Source of the DNA: Paraburkholderia sp. PGU19
GTDB lineage: Bacteria; Pseudomonadota; Gammaproteobacteria; Burkholderiales; Burkholderiaceae
Direction: 5' to 3'
Assembly: GCF_013426915.1 (NCBI RefSeq)
Contig: NZ_AP023182.1
Coordinates: forward strand, 372,001 to 436,000
Length of the DNA stretch: 64,000 nucleotides
Positions 34,967-44,764 of the stretch are shown here, in pieces. The notes under the pieces are model-generated. The model ran no database searches. It was not told the origin of the DNA and was given only the letters and a program-made list of their open reading frames with translations. The translations under genes and the position numbers were made by a program. How positions within the stretch are numbered: the stretch's first letter is position 1; every line of letters begins with the position of its first letter.

Positions 34967-35974
34967 ATGTCCGTCTTTCTCGAAGTCGAGCACGTCACAA
35001 CATATCGCTACAACAAGCCTGTGGAGTTCTCCCCTCACCGCGTGATGTTCCGGCCGCGGGCTGCGCACGACATCCGCGTGCTGTCGGCCACGCTGGCGGT
35101 GTCGCCACACAGCACACAGTACTGGATGCAGGACGTGTTTTCCAATTCAGTCGCGATCGTCGAACCACGAGTGCCAGCCAACGCCCTGGAGCTCCGCGCG
35201 CGCTTCGTGATCGAGCATTTCGGCGTCAGGAATCTGGAGTTGCCAGTGGCGCCCGAAGCCGAGAACTACCCGTTCCAGTACACCGACGAGGATCGGCTCG
35301 ACCTTGCACCCTTCCTGCCGCCGCAATATCCAGAGGATCAGCCCCTGCTACACGACTGGGTGGCGCAATTTCTCCCCCGGCGCGGCACCACCCACACGCG
35401 CGACATCCTGGCCAATATCAACGCCGCCATCCGCAGCGACTTCCGGTACCAGTCGCGTGACGCAATGGGCACTCAGCTTCCATCCGAGACGCTGAACCGG
35501 CGCAGCGGCACATGCCGCGATTTCGCGCTGTTGATGATGGAGGTGGTTCGGGGGCTGGGATTGGCCGCGCGCTTTGTGTCGGGATATCTGTATGACCAGG
35601 CGCTCGACACGCCGGCCCCGCCGCCGGTGCGCAACACAGGACTGCAACAGGGCGCGAAACAGGTCGAAAGCCGCGACGAGCCACTCGTGGTAGGTGCCGG
35701 CGCGACCCACGCATGGCTGCACGTGTTCTTGCCAGGCGCCGGCTGGGTACCATATGACCCGACCAATTCGCTCGTTGGCGGCACTGACCTGATCCGAGTG
35801 GCATTCACACGCAAGCCCGAACAGGCCGCGCCAGTGTCCGGCTCCTGGTTCGGTGCCGCGCAGGACTTCATCGGCATGGACGTCAGCGTCAGCGTGCGGC
35901 GAATCGAGCAGCCGGCAGAGCCGGCATTGATCGGCGAACGTTCCTCGCAGAGTCCAATGACCGCCGGGTCTTAA
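34967..35974 (+). CDS. Transglutaminase-like protease-fold protein
   Basis: 335 residues. An N-terminal beta domain (about 1-85) starts FLEVEHVTTYRYNKPVEFSP. The transglutaminase core follows, with the triad C183 in RRSGTCRDFALLMMEVVRGL, H248 in ATHAWLHVFLPGAGW and D264 in VPYDPTNSLVGG. This layout is the COG1305 group, which in many bacteria acts as a cysteine protease or amide-modifying enzyme. No signal peptide. ATG 34967 is set by the conserved first strand. Single gene. Confidence 0.88.
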   Translation: MSVFLEVEHVTTYRYNKPVEFSPHRVMFRPRAAHDIRVLSATLAVSPHSTQYWMQDVFSNSVAIVEPRVPANALELRARFVIEHFGVRNLELPVAPEAENYPFQYTDEDRLDLAPFLPPQYPEDQPLLHDWVAQFLPRRGTTHTRDILANINAAIRSDFRYQSRDAMGTQLPSETLNRRSGTCRDFALLMMEVVRGLGLAARFVSGYLYDQALDTPAPPPVRNTGLQQGAKQVESRDEPLVVGAGATHAWLHVFLPGAGWVPYDPTNSLVGGTDLIRVAFTRKPEQAAPVSGSWFGAAQDFIGMDVSVSVRRIEQPAEPALIGERSSQSPMTAGS

Positions 35975-36759
35975 CTTTTGACGACCGTGTTTCCATACAA
36001 GGTATTGTCATCAATCGACCGTCAGTCCAGCTCACACTCCCCGTCCTGTCTCCGGACTCTTCCATGCGGTTTTCCGCCTATGGCTTCGGATGGGGTACCG
36101 CGCGTTCGCTCTTCCATATGAAGCGGTGCGGGAGCACCTTGGCGCAGGGGATTTGACGGATCAGCAGATTCGACTTGCCTTTGAACCAGGCAAGCGGCGA
36201 ATCCTGCAATCCGTTGAGGGCCCTTCTCGAAACCCGACTTTCCGAACGAGAGGTGCAACCCTGAGTTTTTGACACACCTTCCGCCAGGTGCTGCCACACG
36301 TAGAGAACACCGGCCGATACGCCCGTCTGCGCGAACGGCTCGTGGTCGGACGGGCGGAATTCAGTTCCCACAAGTGAGCCTATCGAGTTTCTACTCACAG
36401 TGTTCGACCAGGACGAACAACACTGCGACATGCTAGGCCGTACACGGCGCCCGCAGAGCCGCGTACCGCACGAAAAGCGCGCGGGGCGCCGCGGGTGAGT
36501 GATGCGTCTACGAAAGGCTGGTCGGGCCGCGCTCAAGCGCTTACGACCCAGGTCATCGCACGGTCGGTGGATCCGCGTCGGTCGGGATGCGGGCCAGGTG
36601 CCGGAACAGTGCCAGCGCCCGGTTCGCCATAGAGGCCTCGAGCCCCGCTCGCAATGAAACTGCTAGCTTGTCGGTCGATGTGCACAAGAAAGGACAGGCC
36701 CCATACGTCATTCGCCTGGCGCTTTGCGAACACCGCCTGGCGAATGCTTGCGTTCGCGG
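35975..36759. other. Gene-poor interval, 0.8 kb, with one possible small frame
   Basis: A 60-codon rightward frame at 36090-36272 (FALPYEAVREHLGAGDLTDQ) has the flavour of DUF1488-type small proteins but lacks a ribosome site. It may be a remnant. The rest (36280-36750) has no gene that I can support. Confidence 0.35.
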
Positions 36760-37200
36760 CTACTCCTGCTGCAGCCGGGCATGATGGTACTTAATCACAT
36801 CCATGACCGCAGCCGTCATCACTGAAGTTGAGACTCCGAACATAAGGATGCCGTTGGCAGCTTCGATTGGGCCAAGCATGCGCCATTGCTTGGACATGAC
36901 AATGTCGCCGTAGCCCAGCGTGATGAAGTTGACCGCCGAGTGATACAGAGCCGTGGCGAAATCGGAAAACTCGCCTAAGAACATGAACAGCGCAGCCCAG
37001 ATTGCCATTTGGGCGAAATTGCAGAGCAAGGTCAGCAGCATCACGGTTATCAATAGCAGGACGTCCACCCATAGCAGGTCCTGGTTCTTAACGTTGCGCC
37101 GGAAGCGAGCATACCGGCGCAGGCAGATGGCTACCACCACGCCTTGCAGCAGCAGGCACAGGACCATGGCCGGAGCGGCGGCCAGTACATTCTGCAGCAT
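36760..37200 (-). CDS. Two-pore-type potassium channel subunit
   Basis: 146 residues with about four hydrophobic segments. The K+ selectivity filter is TLGYGD (94-99), preceded by a pore helix ALYHSAVNFI and followed by an inner helix (GILMFGVSTSVMTAAVMDVI). ATG 37200 has GGAG before it. It has no RCK or cNMP domain, so gating is unknown. Just downstream of the MltF-like gene on the same strand (110 bases). A second channel gene is at 55951. Confidence 0.8.
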   Translation of the reverse strand: MLQNVLAAAPAMVLCLLLQGVVVAICLRRYARFRRNVKNQDLLWVDVLLLITVMLLTLLCNFAQMAIWAALFMFLGEFSDFATALYHSAVNFITLGYGDIVMSKQWRMLGPIEAANGILMFGVSTSVMTAAVMDVIKYHHARLQQE

Positions 37201-37310
37201 GATTGACTCCGTCTTCAGGGCAGCGCGCAGGCAAAAACGGCGCAGCATTCGGAACGCGGAGATCGCAGGTTCAAAACTTTCTCCCCCGACCAATCATAGG
37301 ACACATTGCG

Positions 37311-38834
37311 TCAGCCGCTCAGCTGCTGAACCGCCCTGGTCCGCTTCGCCCGCGCTTCCTCGAGGAGGCGATAGGATGCGTAGTACTTGTAGATATTTCG
37401 CACGTACGTGGTTGTCTCGATGCCAATCTTCTCGGCCACTACAATCTCAACGTTGTTGAACCAGACATCAGGATTGAGACCGCGCTCCAAAGCTTCCTTG
37501 CGCATTTTCGCGATGTTCCCCGGTCCTGCGTTATAGCTGGCGAAGGCGAACAGCGGTCGGTCAACCTCGGAAAAATGGGCATCGGGGAAATAACGGGTCA
37601 TCAGCTGATCAAGATACTTCGCGCCCCCATGAATGTTTGACTCGGCGACCTTGATATCCCCGACGTTAAGCTGCTTACCTGTGGCCGGCATCAGTTGCAT
37701 GATTCCGACCGCACCGACGCGGCTCTTCGCCTCCTGATTGAGCCGCGACTCCTGAAACCCTTGTGCCGCGAGCATCAGGGGATCGAAACTGTATTGCTGG
37801 CCGTACTTCTCAAAGAACGCCACTGTCCGCCTGAAGCGCTTGAGTTCGGCACTGTCCGTATTGTTGTGGATCTGTCTGATGCCCTTCATGTACTGCTTCA
37901 GGCGGGCCTGCGCCACACTTTGCTTCTTGATGAAACTGTCGTAGAAGTTGACGATCACCAATTGCAACTGGGGGCTCTGTTTGCGAATCGCCCAACCGAT
38001 AACCCCTCCCTCGCGTACCGCGATGTTCTCGTGCAACCTGATCTGCGGCAGCATCTGCGCCCACATGCGCGCCTTCCAGTCGTCGACGACCAGGATCTGA
38101 AGCAAGCCGACGTTCAGCATTTCCATCGCATCTTCATCTTCGAGCGCCTCTGGCAGCAGCACGAGCCGTATCGGTGACTTGCCGGCTTTCTGGAAGCGGT
38201 TGTTCAGTGCGCTCAGGCTCTCGTAATAGCTGCTGTGGCGGCGCACGTGTACCGTCTTGCCACTCAGGTCGTCGAGTTTCGACAATGCGGGTGACTTGGG
38301 ACCGGTCAAAACGATCTCTCTGGTTGGCTTGAGAGCGTGCGCCGTGGCGAAGTCCACCTGTTTCTGGCGATCCGCTGTCACGGTTAGGTTGCCGGCTGCG
38401 ATATCGCCTTGACCTTCCGTTAGGCCGGGCAGCAGTCGATCGCGTGTCGTGGGAATCATGATGACCGTGATCGGGCGGTTGCCCAGACGATCGGCGTACG
38501 TCTTGTTCACGTATCGATCGAAGTCGCGCACGAAGTCCGCTGTCAGTCCACGCTCGTGTCCGCGGTCATTGAAGTACAGTGTGCGGCTATACGGAACGAG
38601 AACGCGAATCATCCGGCGCTCGAGCATTGCATCAAAATCGCCCCGCCACGGCGTGTTGGTCAGATCGATCCGGCGGCCCGCACTACCTGATACGGGCGAA
38701 GAAGCTGACGGAGATGATGCTGCTGACGCGGCCAACGTCGGCTGTGCTACAGCGCCAGGTGAAGTCCGCACGTAGAGCGAAACCACGAGCAGGCCCAATA
38801 CCATCCACGCCCGAACGACATACTTCATACACAT
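37311..38834 (-). CDS. MltF-like membrane-bound lytic transglycosylase
   Basis: 507 residues. A signal/anchor helix is at about 8-22. A serine/alanine linker follows, then a periplasmic solute-binding (SBP_bac_3) domain (about 75-320) with RGLTADFVRDFDRYVNK and DIAAGNLTVTADRQKQVDF. The C-terminal SLT domain (about 345-490) has the catalytic glutamate E362 in MLAAQGFQESRLNQEA, GAVGIMQLMPATGKQL and ASYNAGPGNI. This is the MltF arrangement: it cleaves peptidoglycan to 1,6-anhydromuropeptides. The solute-binding half may sense a wall fragment. Confidence 0.88.
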   Translation of the reverse strand: MCMKYVVRAWMVLGLLVVSLYVRTSPGAVAQPTLAASAASSPSASSPVSGSAGRRIDLTNTPWRGDFDAMLERRMIRVLVPYSRTLYFNDRGHERGLTADFVRDFDRYVNKTYADRLGNRPITVIMIPTTRDRLLPGLTEGQGDIAAGNLTVTADRQKQVDFATAHALKPTREIVLTGPKSPALSKLDDLSGKTVHVRRHSSYYESLSALNNRFQKAGKSPIRLVLLPEALEDEDAMEMLNVGLLQILVVDDWKARMWAQMLPQIRLHENIAVREGGVIGWAIRKQSPQLQLVIVNFYDSFIKKQSVAQARLKQYMKGIRQIHNNTDSAELKRFRRTVAFFEKYGQQYSFDPLMLAAQGFQESRLNQEAKSRVGAVGIMQLMPATGKQLNVGDIKVAESNIHGGAKYLDQLMTRYFPDAHFSEVDRPLFAFASYNAGPGNIAKMRKEALERGLNPDVWFNNVEIVVAEKIGIETTTYVRNIYKYYASYRLLEEARAKRTRAVQQLSG

Positions 38835-39519
38835 TGTTGCCGACCATCATCTTTACGCTTGCGCGCTCCCGCCTGATTGCGCAATCATCAACAGGCTCAA
38901 TAAGCTGACCTTTAGAAGCGCTTCGTGTACTTGACTTCATTTCTTACAGCATAGTTGCGAGTAAAAGCGGTTCAAGACCTGTTTGTCGTTTCCGGCACTC
39001 CCATCCTCTATCCCGGCTACCAAGCCCATTGAGCGTTCGTCGCCTGCCCAAGTGACGGATAACAGCGATAAGCGGCTGTTTGAATGTCCGACCGAACCGA
39101 TGACTGAATGGCGGTTCATGGCCCGATCTCTGCCCGATGCGGTTGACCCTCGACCCATTGCCGATACTCTGGTTTCGGCGCGATTGCGGCCGCCAGATGC
39201 TGGCTTTTCGGACATTCGAACCCAGGGGCATAAGCGAGGTCGGCGGCCCGATCAGACGCTATGCAGATGGCATGTCCACTCCGGGAATCACTAGGCACGT
39301 TTCCTAACCACCGGGTATCCGCGCAGCCAGAGCGGAATCTCCGAAGCAGCCAACGGAACGGCGCAGCCGGGAAGGTCCGTTCAGCAGCAGAAAAAAGATG
39401 ATCACCTGCCGTGGCAACGCGAAGAGAAGACAACCAGGCCATCAAGCGCTCACTGCAATTTTTGTCTGATTTTTTCGCCATGCGACCTAAGCTGATAAAA
39501 GTGAGCAAGGGTCGAATCC
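38835..39519. other. Gene-poor interval with a repeat bounded by inverted words
   Basis: GAATGTCCGA (39082-39091) and its complement TCGGACATTC (39208-39217) face each other about 116 bases apart. The inner sequence has no gene. Similar GAATGTC/GACATTC pairs occur at 50486-50534. Nothing else supported. Confidence 0.45.
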
Positions 39520-41427
39520 ATGCATACCAGACGAGTCGTGATCTGCGTGCTTCTGCTTGCCGCGATGCTGGTTGCGGGTTGCCAAGGTAACGGCAACGGC
39601 ACCGCATCGGTGGCGCCGGCTGGATTGACCGAACGCGATGTTGCAGTTGTCTACCCGCAAGGCACTGAAATCGTTCCCAATACGCTCAGCAGCAGCGGGC
39701 TCATCACACACTGCAGCGTGTCGCCGCCTTTACCCGCGGGGCTATTGCTCGATCCGCAGACCTGCGCGATCACCGGGACGCCAAACGGCGTCTCTCCCGA
39801 CACCATATATACGATTGACGCCAGCGATCCGGCAGGCAGCGAATCCATCAGGGTGGAGATCGAGGTCAAGCCCGAAGCTATCGCCCCGGAAACCCTGAGT
39901 TACTTGAACCCCGCTGTGATCTATACGACCAACGCGCCGATCATTCCCAACACACCGATCGCCACCGGCGGGGAAATCACCCTGTACAGCATCTCGCCTG
40001 CCCTGCCCGCGGGGCTTCTCCTCGATCCGCAAACAGGCATCATTTCTGGCACACCCTCGGCAGTCAGCCCACCGTCCGTCTACACGGTGATCGGCAGCAA
40101 CAGCGTCGATTCTGTCGAGGTTCAGCTCGCGATCGAGGTGCACGCTGCGATTCAACCACCGGCGGGCCTTAGCTATTGGGATCTGGCTCCCGTCTACGTT
40201 GTCGGCCAGCCGATCTCTTACGACGAGCCGCTGTCCACTGGCGATGAAATCACTTTCTTCTCGGTGTCGCCAGCGCTACCTGACGGATTGAGCATCAATG
40301 CGCAGACGGGCGCGATCAGCGGCACACCAACCACGGTGCAGCCACCGACGACCTATACGATTATGGGCAGCAACAGCGCGGGCAGCGTCACCGTGCAGAT
40401 CGTCATCGGCGTCGACGACCCGGTGACGGGAGAGTGGACACCTGCCAGCTCAATGAATCAGGCACGTTTCCGGCACACGGCCACGCTGCTGCGCAATGGC
40501 CAGGTTCTGGTCGCTGCGGGAACAAGAAAGCAAGCCACTGCCTCTGCCGAACTGTACGCTCCGGCCACCAACACCTGGACATCGACCGGCAGCCTGAGCC
40601 AGGCGCGCCAATCCCACTCGGCGACGCTGCTGCCCGACGGCCGCGTGCTCGTGGCGGGTGGATTCAAAACGGGCGTGGGCAGTGAACAGTCGTCGGCGGA
40701 GTTGTACGACCCGGCCTCGGGTAGCTGGTCGTCCACCGGCAGCATGAGCGATGCGCGTGATTTGCACACGGCCACGCTGTTACCCAACGGCCTCGTGCTC
40801 GTAACAGGCGGCGAGGGCAAGGCGGGAGCCCTGTCGTCGGCCGAACTGTACAACCCGGCGACGGGAAACTGGTCGCCAACAGGCAGCATGGCGCAAGCGC
40901 GCTTTTCCCATACTGCCACGCTGCTGGCCAACGGCCTCGTACTCGTTGTGGGTGGGGCGAGCGATTCAGGCGCCCTTTCTTCGGCGGAACTCTACAATCC
41001 AGCAACGGGGACCTGGTCGCCAACGGGTAGCATGAGTCAGGTGCGCACCGACTTCGCCACCGCGTTGCTGCCTGACGGAACGGTGCTGGCGTTAGCGGGA
41101 ACGGACGGAAACACTGAACTGTCGTCAGCCGAACGCTACGCCCCCGCCACAGGGACATGGACACAGACGGGCAGCCTGATCCATGCACGCGACCTCCTGA
41201 CTGCCACGTTACTGCCCAACGGCCGGGTGCTTGCCACCGCCGGACTGGCAGGGAGCGATCTTTACTCAGACGAGCTTTACGATCCCGCTACGGGTACCTG
41301 GACGCAAACGGCCAGCCTGGGCTGGGCGCGCGAGCAGCATACGGCGACGCTGCTAGCTGACGGCAGAGTGCTCATCGCCGGGGGAATCGGTCGTGGAATA
41401 CTGGCTCGCGCCGAACTGTTTCATTGA
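39520..41427 (+). CDS. Surface lipoprotein with Ig-like repeats and a kelch beta-propeller
   Basis: 635 residues. The lipobox is LVAGC, so C21 is probably lipidated. Residues about 35-305 hold three putative-Ig (He_PIG) repeats, each with SPALPAGLLLDPQTG.ISGTP and YT..GSNS phrases. From about 310 to the end are six or seven kelch repeats of the form AR..HTATLLPNGRVLV.GG....SAELYNPATG.W..TGS, giving one propeller. Such proteins are cell-surface or secreted adhesins/binding proteins; substrate unknown. The repeats are very regular, so recombination between them is possible. First of three neighbouring beta-propeller genes. Confidence 0.85.
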   Translation: MHTRRVVICVLLLAAMLVAGCQGNGNGTASVAPAGLTERDVAVVYPQGTEIVPNTLSSSGLITHCSVSPPLPAGLLLDPQTCAITGTPNGVSPDTIYTIDASDPAGSESIRVEIEVKPEAIAPETLSYLNPAVIYTTNAPIIPNTPIATGGEITLYSISPALPAGLLLDPQTGIISGTPSAVSPPSVYTVIGSNSVDSVEVQLAIEVHAAIQPPAGLSYWDLAPVYVVGQPISYDEPLSTGDEITFFSVSPALPDGLSINAQTGAISGTPTTVQPPTTYTIMGSNSAGSVTVQIVIGVDDPVTGEWTPASSMNQARFRHTATLLRNGQVLVAAGTRKQATASAELYAPATNTWTSTGSLSQARQSHSATLLPDGRVLVAGGFKTGVGSEQSSAELYDPASGSWSSTGSMSDARDLHTATLLPNGLVLVTGGEGKAGALSSAELYNPATGNWSPTGSMAQARFSHTATLLANGLVLVVGGASDSGALSSAELYNPATGTWSPTGSMSQVRTDFATALLPDGTVLALAGTDGNTELSSAERYAPATGTWTQTGSLIHARDLLTATLLPNGRVLATAGLAGSDLYSDELYDPATGTWTQTASLGWAREQHTATLLADGRVLIAGGIGRGILARAELFH

Positions 41428-41711
41428 TGCGTGGATGCAGATTGCGACTTGTGTTGGCGACAGGCACGTAAGTGCGCGATGTAGCCGCGTTGTAGCAGCA
41501 GTGACCGAAACGCGACACGGAGCTGTCGTTCCCGTGGCCCGCACAAAACGCAAGGAACGTACGTTGATGGCCGCAGCCAGCCAGATGATGGGCGTCGTAG
41601 GTCGCCCCCCAGCGGCCAGTTGACTCTCCCCAATGCAGCCGTTCACTCGTGAGTATGCTCTGCATCGCGTAAAGGGCTATAACCAACCTCTCTCACTGAC
41701 GAAACGCAAGA

Positions 41712-43643
41712 TCAAGGCGTCCAGCGATAAACGGTGATGCTGGAACCCTTGACGTTGTTCTTCGTGACCACGTACTCGCCTGTCGATCGAAGGTATGCCC
41801 TGATGCCGTACATCGAATCGATGGCGCTGCTGGCGTCGACGGTACCTGTACTGGTGTTGACCAGCGTGGCGTCGAGGTTGCCTGAAGCGAGATTGAAGGC
41901 GTCGATGTTCGGCAAAGCTTGCCCGCTGCCGAACCAGTAGCCGACGAATAGATAGCTGCCGGCCGCGTCAATCGACTTGGCGCCGGCGCGGGTGAGGTTG
42001 ATCACCGGATTGGGTGCCGTAGTGTTGCCCGCGCTCCAGCCGTGATATACCTCGATCCGCGTGCCTATCGACGTCCAGTCCGTACTCCCAACAATGCCCC
42101 GTCCGAGAATCATCGTGTCGCTGTCCGCGAGGTAGACGATACGCGTCAGCGGCTTGATGCTCTCGGGAATGCGAATGGGGATACCGGATCCCCATGTTGG
42201 CTTGCCGCTGGCGTCGAAGCCACTCAGCGGATAGTGGTAGATGTAACCAGTCTTGTCCAGGCCGGCCCACACCCCTCCCGTGCTGTCAATGCAGAATCCG
42301 TCCCTGACTGATGCGGTCGTCTTGAACGCCGCACCGGGAAGCGTCGCGTCCGGTATTGCGATGTAGCCATTCGCAGCATTGAAGTGGAAGAAGTAGTAGA
42401 TATCTGGATTCTGGCCGGACACCACGAGGATCCGGTTTGCGCCGACTGTGGCAAGTTGACCGAAGTGCTCGTCCCGTGAGCGATCGTTGATGTTGATGCG
42501 TGGATCGGATGGATAGTCGATCGGATCGACAGTGTTCGCTACGAAGGTTCCCCCAGCGGTGCCGGTGTAGATGTTGGTGCCTCCATAGAAGTAGACGCCG
42601 TCGGTACCCGGGTCCGGAGCGGCGATCCCCTCAAAGTTGAGAGACTGAAGCTTCCATTGCAAGCGACCAGAACTGTTATAAGAGTGAAGGTCCGTGCCGC
42701 CGTCGCGGCCGAGGTCCCAGCTTCCGCCCCACGGATTGTTGAGCACATAGAGGTTGCCTGCGCTGTCCTTGCCGATGCCAGTGACGCGGGTGAAGCGCTT
42801 GTCTCCAACCTGTCCTTTGATTCCGGTCGTGGTGTCGAGATAACCGCCCTGAATGCCGAATGTACCGGCCAGCGCCGGTGTGCCCGAGAGCTTGTAGCGC
42901 TTGATGTTCATGTCGGGGCCTTCGTCCCCAACCATGAGCTGCCCCGATGACGCATCGAAATAGAGCGCCGATGGCTGCGAACCGCTCGGCATCCGGATGG
43001 TGTTCAACAGCGCGCCGGTTGGACTGAACTCGACGATCGAGCCCTCACCCTTCTGTGCGACCCAGGCGTTGCCTGCGCCATCCAGTGCGATGGCGCCCGG
43101 GCCCGTGACGTTGATGTCCCGCTTCCAGACACCGTCGGTAGTGAAGATCCGGACGCGATTGCCATAGAAGTCGCTCGCGTAGAGGAGCGAGGCCGCCGTG
43201 GCCAGTCCAGTGACGACGTCGACCCGCGGCAGGTTGTTAAACGCACTGACCTGAATCAAAAGATCGCGAGTCCTGGTGGTGCGGTTGTATCGCCCCACCG
43301 CACCGCTTCCGTACGTCCCGCCGGGCTGCAGTGCCACAAAGATCGACGTTGCGTTGCCCGTGATCGCGCCGCCCTGAAACTCGCCGTGCGCGCCGATCGA
43401 GCCGAGGCTCTTGCCGGCCTGGTAGACAGCGACGCCACCCTCGTACTCGTCCCACATGGAGGCCGTATAGATGACGCCTTCGGGCGCGACCCACATGGAA
43501 CGCGCGGTGTTACCCACGTGGGCGGCGAGGGTGCCATAGGTGTTCGCCAGCCAGTCGGTGGTGTTTTCCGCCTGACACGCCGGTGCGATCGTGGCGATCG
43601 CTGCGACGAGGAGTGCAGCATGAATCCGCTTTTTCTCAACCAT
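41712..43643 (-). CDS. Secreted NHL/SMP-30-like beta-propeller protein
   Basis: 643 residues from ATG 43643. Signal peptide about 1-25 ends APACQAEN. The rest is repeated propeller sequence such as GAIALDGAGNAWVAQKGEGS, ALYFDASSGQLMVGDEGPDM and GIGKDSAGNLYVLNNPWGG, probably one or two propellers. No catalytic residues are evident. No lipobox: the cysteine near the cleavage site is not in a proper lipobox. Divergent from the sialidase-like gene; the downstream gene (kelch) is convergent. Function unknown, extracellular binding is likely. Confidence 0.7.
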   Translation of the reverse strand: MVEKKRIHAALLVAAIATIAPACQAENTTDWLANTYGTLAAHVGNTARSMWVAPEGVIYTASMWDEYEGGVAVYQAGKSLGSIGAHGEFQGGAITGNATSIFVALQPGGTYGSGAVGRYNRTTRTRDLLIQVSAFNNLPRVDVVTGLATAASLLYASDFYGNRVRIFTTDGVWKRDINVTGPGAIALDGAGNAWVAQKGEGSIVEFSPTGALLNTIRMPSGSQPSALYFDASSGQLMVGDEGPDMNIKRYKLSGTPALAGTFGIQGGYLDTTTGIKGQVGDKRFTRVTGIGKDSAGNLYVLNNPWGGSWDLGRDGGTDLHSYNSSGRLQWKLQSLNFEGIAAPDPGTDGVYFYGGTNIYTGTAGGTFVANTVDPIDYPSDPRININDRSRDEHFGQLATVGANRILVVSGQNPDIYYFFHFNAANGYIAIPDATLPGAAFKTTASVRDGFCIDSTGGVWAGLDKTGYIYHYPLSGFDASGKPTWGSGIPIRIPESIKPLTRIVYLADSDTMILGRGIVGSTDWTSIGTRIEVYHGWSAGNTTAPNPVINLTRAGAKSIDAAGSYLFVGYWFGSGQALPNIDAFNLASGNLDATLVNTSTGTVDASSAIDSMYGIRAYLRSTGEYVVTKNNVKGSSITVYRWTP

Positions 43644-44764
43644 GACCGATGCTCTCTTGAATGTAGCGATCATTCACGTGAATGGTCGGCCAGCCAGATT
43701 TCAAATTCGTGATCGGTGACCCACGTATGAACATATGCAACTCATCGCGCCTTTACAAGCCGCACCGCGACTTTGCATACGGACGTGAATTGTGGTCTTA
43801 AGCGAAGCTCGACCGTCTCCTTTAGGGACGCCTGCTGCCTCATGCATGGCGCATTGTTTCGCGTGGCACATGCGGCGGCGATCGGCAGCAAGGGACCCGT
43901 TGCTGCAGGTCGAGTTGCTGGAGTTCCAAAGCGGAACGGCCACCCTGTACCGTCGATCGAGGACGAGTCATCGGCCATAGCCGCCGTTGGCATGACCATA
44001 GTCCTACGGCGGCAATGATTAGTATTGCTGACGTCGAGCACACGATCTTGTCGAACGGCAGCGTTGTGCGCGTCCAGAGGACAGTAGTCGAACCCGTTGT
44101 TGCCCTTCCGCACATTGCACTGAGTCTCCGAGGAGTGGACGCCTGCGGACGCTGGCGCGACATCGTCGACAAAAGGTCGGCGATCGTCCCCGTGATCACG
44201 TCGACTGCGCTGAACCTGATCGGGTCCGCCGACGCTGGCATTGCGACACAGACGCTCCGAACAGGATGCGCTTGTTGGCCCCGGCCCTATCGTGACGCGA
44301 TCAGGCAATGCGTATGTGCCGAGCGGGCGTCCAAAATCCCATATCAGCACATGTCGAAACAGTGCCTGGTACGGCTCGACAGATAAGAGTGCGTATCGCT
44401 TTCAAATGTTACAAAAAATTCGCGCAACGTCGTTCGCCACGACCTAAAGTCCATTCCACGCATCAGACAAATGGCGGTCCTGGCAGAGAGTCCAGTCATC
44501 GCGAAGCGAAGTTTCTGGTGCGTGAGAAACCGGTTTGATATCTGGTAGTGCAGTCTTGACCGACGCGCTGGCGGTGATCAGCGCTCGCGGTCTGTGGCGG
44601 TTGAAGCGGTAGCGAATCTGGCGAGCGAACAATGGTGGACACAATACGCGCCGACGATGTTATCGATGAAACCATCGGCGAAGATGCAATGCCACTCCAC
44701 TTCCTTCGCAGCTGCCAGCAGGCTACTGTGGGCTGTTACAGGCCGCAATGGAAAGGAGCCTTCC
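43644..44764. other. Large intergenic region, 1.1 kb, between two divergent propeller genes
   Basis: No gene supported. Frames on both strands (for example 44015-44386 plus, 43742-44350 minus) have poor codon use and no ribosome sites. It must hold the promoters of both propeller genes. A TTTCAAATGTTACAAAAAATT AT-rich patch at about 44400-44420 is a possible promoter area for the rightward gene. Confidence 0.4.
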
